Below are positions 55,718-64,000 of a stretch of 64,000 nt of DNA, in pieces. The stretch is from Xylaria sp. FL1777 (lineage: Eukaryota > Ascomycota > Sordariomycetes > Xylariales > Xylariaceae): the NCBI GenBank assembly GCA_022578965.1, contig MU400553.1, positions 62,001 through 126,000 of the forward strand. Direction: 5' to 3'. The stretch's first letter is position 1. Each line of letters starts with the position of its first letter. The notes beneath the pieces are model-generated. The model ran no database searches. It saw only the letters and a list, made by a program, of their open reading frames with translations, and had not been told where the DNA came from. The translations under genes and the position numbers were made by a program.

Positions 55718-56252
55718 GTGAGCAGAGCCTGGGACAAGGTAATCATCCACCGCCAATAATACCCCGAGCACCTTTCTCCCTTCATATCGATGTCCCGGAA
55801 ATGATGTTCAACGTCGTAACTGTAGATGGCTAAGATATCTCCTCTCTACTAGTAATGGGGTGGAGCATGTGAGGTGTGCGTTACCTTGAAGCTGCGCTGC
55901 TCGTTGGTGGATTTGGCGTTCCCGCAGGGGTCACGGAGTCGCCAGTCACCAGTCACCCCCGAGACGAGATGGAGACAACGTTAGCGATCGGTGAGGCCTC
56001 GGGTCGTCTTGTCGGTCTAATGGGTGTGTGGGTTTATGTTATGTGTTGGTAATTAGTCCAAGAAATGTCAGGCAGCCTGTGAATATTACATGCCAATACG
56101 GAAGTTCCTTGCTTCTAAGTAACTACTGTAAAAACGACAGCTTAAAAACTAGAGGAATGACAATTATGATAGCGTTATGCTTTTAACAAGAGTAATAATC
56201 TGGATTGCCGATTTTATTCCTCCGGGCATCTCGTTTCCGCATGGAATGCTAT
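55718..56252. other. Convergent spacer between CFEM and aldo-keto reductase
   Basis: This 535-bp 3' spacer has no gene visible. Confidence 0.5.
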
Positions 56253-57425
56253 TTAGCCAAGTTTCGCCGTATCAGCAAACGCGTTTCCCTGAGCAACCTG
56301 TCTAGAACCGCTGGCACCTCCCATCGACTCAATCGTCTCCCTGATATGCCTGTCGTCCTCGGGAGAGATGTTGACCTGGACGGCACCGACGTTCTGCTCC
56401 AGGTACTTCAAGGTCTTCGTCCCCGGGATGGGGAACACATCTGGCCCTTGAACCATGAGCCACGCGAGCGCAGCTTGCGCAGACGTGCAGTTCTTCGTCG
56501 CGGCCATGTCAGCGAAGACCTTTGCGAGTTCGACATTCTTCGTGAAGTTCTCCGGGCTGAACCGCGGGAGAGCATGGCGCCTGTCTGCCGGGCCGAGATC
56601 ATGGAGAGACTTGAACTTGCCAGAGAGAAACCCTCTGCCCAGGGGCGAATATGCCACGATGGCTACGCCTAGCTCACGGCAGGTTGCTAGAAGGTTCGTG
56701 CCCGCGTCTGTCTCTATGTCAAGGCTCCAGGGATTGTACTCAATCTGGACTGCTGTGACGGGATGAACGGCGCATGCTCGGCGAACGGTTTCCGAGCTCG
56801 CCTCCGATAATCCAATGCACTTGATCTTTCCTTCCCTAGATGCGAAACACACATAAGAATTGCTTTTGAGGCACGTAGAATAAGTCGTGTGAAATAACTA
56901 TACTTTACCTCTTTAGCTCTACTAGTGCCTCCATGGTCTTCTCAATAGGGGTAACGCGATCAAATCGATGAACGTAGAATAAGTCAATACAGTCGACTCC
57001 GAGCTTTTGTAGGCTGTCTTCGCAGCTGCGTCGACAATTCCCAGGCGAGCTATCGATTGCGAAATTGAGTTTGCCGTCTTCGCCCTGATCGACTCTAAAG
57101 CCGAACTTGGTGGCGATGAAAACATCGTGGCGCCTCTCGGGATGCAGCTTGAACCACTTGCCAACAAGGGCTTCATTGTCCCCATACCCAGCTGCCGTAT
57201 CCCAAAAAGTAGCGCCGAGTTCCCAGGCTCTGTCTAAGACCTTGAAGCGCTCTGCCTCAGATCTGGTCTCGTGTTAGCACTGATCTTATACGTGTTGACT
57301 TTGGACACTACTCACGGAGCCGTGTCCACATAACCTGTACTGAGCTCCATCAGCCCGAACCCAAGTTGAGGAACTTGAGGCCCGTCACGGCCCAGTTGAC
57401 GGGTAGGGAGCTGTTGAGGAGACAT
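56253..57425 (-). CDS. Aldo-keto reductase
   Basis: Three exons (57425-57316, 57262-56909 and 56835-56253) join in phase to give 348 aa. The start is MSPQQLPTRQLGRDGPQVPQ. An upstream in-frame ATG at 57515 falls in the leader near the TATA box. The (beta/alpha)8 AKR signature is complete: ATFWDTAAGYGDNE supplies catalytic Asp (about 58) and Tyr (about 63), FIATKFGF the Lys (about 89) and FYVHRFD the His. NADPH-side motifs follow: IEYNPWSLDIE, AYSPLGRGFLSGKF and the C-terminal IPGTKTLKYLEQNVGAVQV. It resembles the fungal YakC/AKR13 type, which reduces diverse aldehydes and ketones in the cytosol. Its substrate is unknown, and its role may be detoxification or secondary metabolism. Confidence 0.92.
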
Positions 57426-58489
57426 GGTGGTAGAAAAAAGTTGTTTGGAAACTCTTGCCGCGGTAATGATAATGCTCTTGACTCCCAGAATCTCCAATCC
57501 ATCGTGGCCATACATCGATTTATATATACTTGGGCTGTATAAGTTCCTACTCAGCCATATTTAGAGGCTCATGAGTAGTCGCTCTAGTCTGACCCATTTG
57601 CCATGCGACACTCTCGGATTCTCTGTTCGTTGATTGGTTCCTTCGATCTGACGCTCCACCAAGCGTCGAGACCAGACGTTCAACTTTGATAACCGATCAG
57701 ACACACCAAATCAGAGAGACGATTTGGGAGGGATGACTGGCGGACTTAAGGGAGATATCCCGCGTGGAGGGCGCAGTTGACGAGTGTTTCCATTTCAATC
57801 ATCAACCTATTCCGCCTTTCATCTAGCCGCTAGCACGTTATGGGTGTCAGAGTACAACGGCAAGTTTACAGAAGGGTGACGGGATATCCTTGCAGCTGAT
57901 ATGATGCGTGACGTATTTACGAACGATATCTCCTTTATGTGCGCGGTTAGAAGACGTTAGTCGAGATACACAGCCGCGTCAAAGTAAGAAGTCAGTTCTA
58001 AGCATTGCATCGTCGCCGAGAGCAGTACGTCTATTGGTACGAATTATTGACTCTAGCATGATAACAGATAAATAAGACAGAGAGACTGGAAAGTTCCTCA
58101 GTGAAACACCAGAAAACAGATGGCTATACATACTATTCTCGTCTACACTAAGTACATTTGGTGGTTGCTCCTCTGTTATCTATTAAATACCACCACTCCT
58201 TCGATGCAAGGGGCCTTGACATTTCATTCACTTAATCAATACCTCGAGCGGGGACTTAGAAGAGAGAAAAGGGACATACTTTTCAGCTATCGTGTAGCCA
58301 ACAGTTTCAAACATCTCCCAACTAGCGAGCAAAGCACATCAAAGGATAAGACCTAACAGATCGCCACGTTTTTTTTCATGCAAAGTCTACCAAAACTCCA
58401 AGTCCCGTCTGTCTTTTTTCTGCTATAAAAACAAAATAGAATGACCATGCTTTTGACCCTGACGTATATCTCTCGATGGTAAAACGATC
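57426..58489. other. Spacer between AKR promoter and FSH hydrolase 3' end
   Basis: It holds the AKR promoter and otherwise nothing recognisable. A T8 run lies near 58370. Confidence 0.45.
57519..57526 (-). promoter_or_regulatory. TATA box of aldo-keto reductase gene
   Basis: TATATAAA on the minus strand, about 95 bp upstream of the ATG at 57425. Confidence 0.5.
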
Positions 58490-59317
58490 TTAAAACACGC
58501 CCGTCTCCTTCGCCACCTCAATGATGGCGTCAACCACAGGCCGGACGTCCGTGCCCTTGAGCACAACCCGGTGACCGCCGTCCCACTGCAGAAGCCTCGT
58601 ACACGCGGGGTCGGTATACTGCTCGAACAGCTCCTGGTGCAGATGCAGTCCCGGGTCGGCGAGACCGTGGACGTGAATCGACGGCAGCCGCAAGACATGT
58701 CTGCCGCTCACCATCTCCATGAGGTCGGGCGTGCCGGTGAGCCCGATCTCCGAGGGGTCGCTGAGCAGCGAGGAGGTGAAGATGCCCGGCTCGAGGTTCA
58801 CCAGCGGCGCGCGCGCCGCGAGCACGACGGCGAACCTCCAGCCATCGAAGATCCCGTCGTCTCCCACCCCTGCCGCCCCATTGCTCCCCGTCTTGCCCTC
58901 CTGCGCCCGCCGGAGCACGCGCTGCTGCTGGCGGAAGAGTAGGCTCGCGGCTAGCTTGGCGCCCTGGCTGAATCCCAGCAGCGCCGCCCACGGCCCGTCG
59001 GCGCCCGCGGCGTCATCGGCGTCCATGGCCTCTCTGATGGCGCGGTCGATGTCGCGCACGGCCGCCTCGCTGTCGACCGCCTCGTGCGTCGGCAGCCACC
59101 GCAGCCACCGCTTGAAGGGCCCGTCGCCCGCGTACACGGAGGCCACGTCGGGCCCCGGCGCCGACGCGAACGGTGCCTCGGCGTAGACGAGGCGGAAGTG
59201 CGGCTCCAGCATGCGCGAGAGCACGCGGCATTGGGCGCGGAAGATGCGCGCGTTGGTCCCGCCGCCGTGGAGGCAGAGGATGCGCGGGTGGTGCAGGGTT
59301 GTGTCTGCGCCGGCCAT
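58490..59317 (-). CDS. FSH-type serine hydrolase
   Basis: The start is the ATG reading MAGADTTLHHPRILCLHGGG (275 aa). An in-frame ATG at 59497 adds 60 residues without a domain. The fold is the family of serine hydrolases around yeast Fsh1-3 and LovG. RILCLHGGGTNARIF is the opening strand and oxyanion loop, LGFSQGAKLAASLL carries the nucleophile (about 117), IHVHGLADPGL the acid and WDGGHRV the His. Such enzymes often release polyketides or cleave small esters. The gene is intronless, GC-rich and heavy in Ala, Arg and Gly codons, unlike its neighbours, especially at 58640-59300. Which substrate it uses is not evident, since no synthase gene is near. Confidence 0.88.
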   Translation of the reverse strand: MAGADTTLHHPRILCLHGGGTNARIFRAQCRVLSRMLEPHFRLVYAEAPFASAPGPDVASVYAGDGPFKRWLRWLPTHEAVDSEAAVRDIDRAIREAMDADDAAGADGPWAALLGFSQGAKLAASLLFRQQQRVLRRAQEGKTGSNGAAGVGDDGIFDGWRFAVVLAARAPLVNLEPGIFTSSLLSDPSEIGLTGTPDLMEMVSGRHVLRLPSIHVHGLADPGLHLHQELFEQYTDPACTRLLQWDGGHRVVLKGTDVRPVVDAIIEVAKETGVF

Positions 59318-60788
59318 TTTAGATTTGGCGTTGGGGGTCTGGAAAATCGAGCGGGGTAAATAGAATGGGCGGTAAAAGAGTGTGATTAGACTCAGCTGAC
59401 CCCAACGACAGAATTGAGCGATGAGTTCTTGTCTGGGTAGGTTAGATGGTAGGGATGATAGGGAACCGATCCCCGTGTTACATCGAGTCAAAATCAAGCT
59501 TTCGGTGAATGTCGACCTAATCTACCTAAGTTGACTGATCAATGCATGAAAGCTGGCAGATAATAAGTGTCGACGATGGTCCGAAACACATTAGGCTTCC
59601 TCGGACTTCGCCAACGTCTCACTTTAGTCAGCAGACAACAGCTTGATTATCCTCCGGCTAACTCTCGCCTATGTCTATCGTCAGCTTTGTTTTCCCGAGC
59701 TCCGATCAAATGTAACAGAGTGAGATCGGAATCCGAAAGTGAACAAACCCGTTCTTTTTGCTTTTATCGTCCTGTTTCAACAATTATCTCATTTGAATGC
59801 TGCTTGTTGGTATAAATATAGTGAAATGAATATATGTAAATGGCAATGTCCTCGCCTAATCTAGCCAGGATAGGGGTGGTTAGCTTGAGCAAAATCAACG
59901 CGCTTTTCAAGAGTTGATGAATCCGATCTTTGCTATACCTTTAAAATTAGACAGTTAAGAAGAATTGAGGAGAGATTGCAGAAAGTATTTCTTATTTTGT
60001 CGCAGTATAGGATTCTCATGATCTTCCCAATACGACCCTACAGTCCTACCTCGGTATTCCTTCTAGGGGGCCTAAACATTCATATGAAGCTGCCAACGAA
60101 CGTCGTAATGGTATCGTATTCTCACGGAAGCGATCGCTTACCTATCACTTCCCTGACTGACTTCCAGCATACCAAGTCCGGGAAAGCCATCGGATGTCTG
60201 TGAACGATGCAAATGATATATGCTTCGACTGGCTAATATTCAAATGTAGCTAGATCTAAGAAGACTAGTGAAAGCCTGCTGTGGTGAACTGATAAGCGCG
60301 AGAGAAAGGGGGTGTCAGTGGCCGAGTATTGATTAGAGTCACTATTCATAGTCGGTGGTTGTGTTTTCCTCATGCGACGTAACTGCATGCCAAACCAACA
60401 GCGCTCACCGGCTATGTGGAAGAGCGAAGGATGTGATACTACGAACAAGCCCTCTACCAAGTCTTATTCTGCAATGCCATATTGTAAAAGCAGCGAATCT
60501 CATGAATGCAGCATTTTGGGGAGCGGATATGTTATGAAAAAGAACAAGCTTCGAATAAAGGTGGATATAAAAGTTGCAGATTGCTTTTGTGATCTACTGA
60601 CATAGGTAGACCACTGAACGTTGAGCGGCAATTAGGAGGATGAGGTGGCAAGAAATGGAGCCAAGAAGACTCCAGCAAGAGTTGAGACGAGACCTGTTCT
60701 CGTTTGTAAAGGGTTCGAGTAGGTATTGGAATGATGTTCAACATAAAAAAAATCCAGGAAGTCAACGCGAGTATGCTGTTCTGGGTTG
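59318..60788. other. Spacer between FSH hydrolase and F-box gene
   Basis: About 1.5 kb. The ORFs are all below 92 codons, and none has a recognisable domain or splice context. Confidence 0.45.
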
Positions 60789-61814
60789 TCATAGAACGCT
60801 TGAGGACTGTTCCATCACGTTTCCCCGGACTTGCTGCGCGAGTTCAGTCCTTCTGCGACGTTCCGCCCACATAACGACAAATTCAATATCCCTATCATGT
60901 TGTTCGGCAGGGACATAAAGCCACCGTGACAGGTCATTGCTCCAGCTTCGATTTGGCACAAAGGTCTCAAGTAGATAGTAATTATCTCTGTGGTATGGGG
61001 AGTCGAGAGATTCTGGTCCCTTCCGGCTCAGAAAGGCATCTGTACCTGAGTTCACATCGTCCTGGGTCATTTGAAATCGCCGCCGCTTATTCCCTTTATT
61101 TGCGACATGACGACGTATTGACCGCGTAGTTGAATCGAGGTGGACTTCGAGTAAGCGAGCATGCCAGAGAGGACTATACAGTGCTTTCCGTACAATGTTC
61201 GCGTGAGCAGAAATAAGGGTTTGGTTCCACTCGGAAGACTTCCCTCGCGGAATCATAGGAATGGGCTCGCCTTTATCGAGATGTTTCTGCCAGTGAGCGA
61301 AATCAACAATGATGGAGAGCGCAGACCACCTCAGCGTGCAAGTAAGGCATGTGCACACTTCAGTAGGCTCGGGAGGCATTATGTGCTGATATGGCTTCTT
61401 GTGGATTGTCAGGATTTCCTGGCGCTCTGGTATCTGTAGGAGATAATGGATGGCTGGGTCGATGTCTGCGAGCAGCACCGGTAGTCGAAAGGACTTCTCC
61501 AAACAAGGATAACGCCAGTCCGTAACTTTCTGGGCAATCCGTGTCTCTTCCCGGGTGATGAAATTGTAGAACGACTTGCTCGTCCTTTGTAATTGGAAGA
61601 GCTCACTCGGCCTTAGAAGAATGAGGATCTCGATGATCAGCTCGTAGGGCAACAGACTCAGTAAGTCTTGAGGGGACCCTTTCACTTTCATGGCCTTCTT
61701 CGTTTGCTTCTTCCGAACACGCTCCGTGCGCTTTGACCGTAAAGTTAGAGCTTCTGTCCTGTCCTCCAGTGACCCCAACTCCTCATCTTCCCGGGTGTCG
61801 TCGATCTTCGGCAT
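60789..61814 (-). CDS. F-box protein
   Basis: This is a single 341-aa ORF. A basic, acidic-mixed N-terminus (RSKRTERVRKKQTKKAMKVK, a possible nuclear signal) precedes an F-box at about 49-92: LLSLLPYELIIEILILLRPS then ELFQLQRTSKSFYNFI. F-box proteins hold substrates for SCF ubiquitin ligases by binding Skp1. The C-terminal 240 residues lack recognisable LRR, WD or Kelch repeats but keep the look of a fungal F-box family (EVCTCLTCTLRWSALSIIV, then WQKHLDKGEPIP and WNQTLISAHA), which tends to be expanded and species-variable. The target is unknown. It is divergent from the MFS transporter with 411 bp between starts. Confidence 0.85.
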   Translation of the reverse strand: MPKIDDTREDEELGSLEDRTEALTLRSKRTERVRKKQTKKAMKVKGSPQDLLSLLPYELIIEILILLRPSELFQLQRTSKSFYNFITREETRIAQKVTDWRYPCLEKSFRLPVLLADIDPAIHYLLQIPERQEILTIHKKPYQHIMPPEPTEVCTCLTCTLRWSALSIIVDFAHWQKHLDKGEPIPMIPRGKSSEWNQTLISAHANIVRKALYSPLWHARLLEVHLDSTTRSIRRHVANKGNKRRRFQMTQDDVNSGTDAFLSRKGPESLDSPYHRDNYYLLETFVPNRSWSNDLSRWLYVPAEQHDRDIEFVVMWAERRRRTELAQQVRGNVMEQSSSVL

Positions 61815-62225
61815 AGCTATTTCTGATGAGCGAGATGTACGGTCTCGATGATCCCTACGAAGAAAGTGAAAAGCACGATGAGTTCTATAAAAAATTAAAT
61901 AAAAACTTAACTGTTTCTTTTAATGGATTACAAGAAAGCTGGACTCGGAGGCGGGGGTAGGAGGCAACTTAAGACTCCGTGCGCCAAGACCAAATCTTAC
62001 TGCTATCCAGCGGTCGGGTCGGGGTTATTCAGGCACCTCTGATTATGTAATTATGTAGATATTGCGTTTATGTTATTTCCGGGGCTATTGGTATCACCTG
62101 GACACTCCAAGATAGGTCGGATCCGTTGCTGATAAGGAAGGGAGCCTACCTACCTATGACCTCTACGGTAACAACTACGACAATGTGCTATTCAACCTCT
62201 TCAACTCTGTGCCGCGCACTTGAGA
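61815..62225. promoter_or_regulatory. Divergent promoter region of F-box and MFS genes
   Basis: This 411-bp spacer has A/T-rich sequence at 61880-61925 on the F-box side. No clear TATA box or coding is seen. Confidence 0.4.
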
Positions 62226-63816
62226 ATGGATCAAGACGATAGCATCCACGGCCCAGATTTCGATGATCCTCGTACTTCTATACGGATTAGGAGTCGGAGG
62301 TCTCCTTCAAGTCATGCGATATGGCTTGTGCTTTTCCTCTTGCTCCTAGTCAACCTCACTATTGGCATCTCTAACATTCCGCTAAACCGGCTCCTTGAGC
62401 GACGTCTCTGCCGAGCCTACTATGATTCAGACCACGATGTAGATGAAAAGTTGTGCAAGGTAGATAGCGTACAGCAAGACTTAGCGTGGATCATGGGCTC
62501 TTTCGAGACACTATGGATCGTTGGTGGTAAGTGGGATAAGCGTACATCCTTTCCGATATTGCCGCTGCTAATCTACACATTTAACGAAGACTTCGTAATG
62601 ACGATACCGCTCACATTTCTCTCTGAAAGATACGGTCGAAGCAGGATCTTGTTGCTCAACCTCGTTCCTCGACTATTCATGCTTTTCTGGACTCTTAGCA
62701 TCTCTTATTTCGAAGACTATCTTCCCGCACGAGCTGCTATTGCTGGCGCCTCCCTGTCTGTACTGGGCGGCGATACAGTATTCAACTCTCTCGTATATGG
62801 GCTCGCAGCCAGCATAACCGAGGATAGCATAACTCGGTTTGTCACCTTACTCAATATCTGTGAGCGCTGACTGATATCTTCTGCTTATTACTAGAGCGAT
62901 CTACTTCAGTAGAATGACAGCTTTGACTTCTGTCATTGGCTTCCTGAGCCCTGCAATAGCGGCAGCTGCCATGACTATAAATCTGTCTCTTCCATTTTGG
63001 TTAGGAACCATCTTCCTCCTGCTAGCGGTTCCGACTGTGCTGTTATTACCAATTGAGCACGAATCCCAAGATGATGCCACTGAAGCACAACGTCCATTGA
63101 TCTCTTCGCCCACCTTAAAGGCCCAGGCTTCTCGCACGTCACTGATTGCGTCTGTTGCCGACCGTGTACGGTCACTTGTATCTGCCGTAGGAAACTTACA
63201 ACTGGCGTTGCTACTCCTATCAATGTTCCTCACCAGTCTAGCTAGTGCGGATACAAAACTCCTCGCTCAGTACATATCAAAGCGCTATCACTGGACATTC
63301 GCATCTGCAGGATACCTACTTTCGGTAAAAGCCATTGTCAATTTCTTTCTGCTAACATTTGTGGTCCCGTTCTTCCTCACCACCCAAGGAAATACATCTC
63401 AGTCTCTCTCCGATACCGCCAATATCCGCTATGCACGGTTTTGTCTAGTATCGTCCGTCTTAGGTGCCCTCGCCATTGGATTTTCAAGTGTCATCTGGGA
63501 ACTAGTCCCAAGTCTTCTGATATATGCCCTAGGTGTGCCGCTTTCCATCTTCACTTTATCACTTGCAAACTCATCGAACATGTGGGCGCGCGCACCGAGT
63601 GGCGGGACCGAGCCAAGTGATCATCCGCAGAGTCACATATTTTCCATTATCATGATGGTGAAAACCCTCGGGTCGCTCGTAGGGGCTCCTTTAATGGCAA
63701 CATTATGGTATCGCGGCATCCAGGCATCGTTCTATGGTAGCCCGTACATCGCGTCATCGCTCATATACCTTGCGGCGTGGTGTGTCTTTTGGAATATCAA
63801 GGTATATCAGAATTAA
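62226..63816 (+). CDS. Major facilitator superfamily transporter
   Basis: Three exons (62226-62526, 62590-62859 and 62897-63816) join in phase to give 496 aa. The start is MDQDDSIHGPDFDD. About ten to twelve hydrophobic segments are present, beginning AIWLVLFLLLLVNLTIGISN. The first splice gives ETLWIVGDFVMTIPLTFLSE followed by RYGRSR, the MFS loop 2-3 signature. Later spans include ALTSVIGFLSPAIAAAAMTI and LGTIFLLLAVPTVLLLPI, and a hydrophilic central loop lies between the halves. The second intron is very short (37 bp) and its acceptor is less certain. The first intron (63 bp) is a multiple of three and stop-free. The group resembles fungal MFS proteins of unknown substrate, often annotated as drug or toxin efflux pumps. 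Location is probably the plasma membrane. Confidence 0.85.
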
Positions 63817-64000
63817 GCTATCCAGCACGTATATAGCCGGAGGTTTCTGCGTTGTTCTACCATGAAAGCAGGAAACATAACGTTAATTTTAAGGTAATTT
63901 GAGATAGAAGATCTAGGAATGAGAGAAAGGTAATAGTACTATTAACTAGAAGATGGATTGTAGTATCTATCGTGATAGTGAAATTACCTAGTTTCGGAGA
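63817..64000. other. 3' flank of MFS gene
   Basis: AT-rich 3' sequence. Nothing else is seen before the window ends. Confidence 0.5.

Noticed and set aside
49383..63816. Calling a secondary-metabolite cluster
   Set aside because: Tailoring-type enzymes, a regulator and a transporter are present, but no core synthase is, and the genes are interrupted by F-box and CFEM genes.
1..64000. CRISPR arrays, operons or ribosome binding sites
   Set aside because: The window is eukaryotic with spliceosomal introns. No regular repeat-spacer array is visible.

Overview
The window looks like nuclear DNA from a filamentous ascomycete (Pezizomycotina, probably Sordariomycetes; the class is inference). The evidence is the many short introns of 47-90 bp with GTRAGT-type donors and CTAAC/CTGAC branch sites, the Zn2Cys6 regulators, a CFEM secreted protein, an NLR-like ankyrin giant, an FSH-type hydrolase and a Pezizomycotina-style set of housekeeping genes. 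Gene models were spliced by eye. Those called with confidence keep frame and phase across every junction.

Layout. 1-437: C-terminal remnant of a zinc alcohol dehydrogenase. 1470-12615: a compact accessory locus of three genes. They are a 332-aa orphan protein (+), a 1009-aa protein (-) joining ankyrin-like repeats to an intact S8 subtilisin domain, and head-to-head with it a 1798-aa STAND/NLR-like protein (+) with a degenerate SesB-like hydrolase domain, a NACHT-like region without a P-loop, a long ankyrin array and a C-terminal ZZ zinc finger. This is the most interesting part of the window and looks like a fungal allorecognition or cell-death type module. 12616-23731: mostly empty, including about 9.6 kb with no convincing gene.

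23732-34306 is a dense conserved block: RMI1 (-), VPS51 (+), NIF3 (-), a BolA/Fra2-like protein (+), AP-1 beta-adaptin (-), a tiny three-exon membrane protein (+) and a HIRIP3-like histone chaperone (-). 35220-37190 is a decayed copy of the giant fungal DUF3638 family.

37693-43525 holds a stand-alone thioesterase (+), an AIM6-type phosphodiesterase (-) and a Zn2Cys6 transcription factor (+). 43526-49382 is gene-poor, with one small conserved-looking protein and a 191-bp MITE-like inverted-repeat element. 49383-63816 holds a 3beta-HSD-like dehydrogenase (-), a second regulator whose frame is disrupted, a CFEM protein (+), an aldo-keto reductase (-), an FSH-type serine hydrolase (-), an F-box protein (-) and an MFS transporter (+). 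The enzymes, regulators and transporter on the right resemble tailoring and transport genes of secondary metabolism, but no PKS, NRPS or terpene synthase core is present, so a cluster is not claimed.
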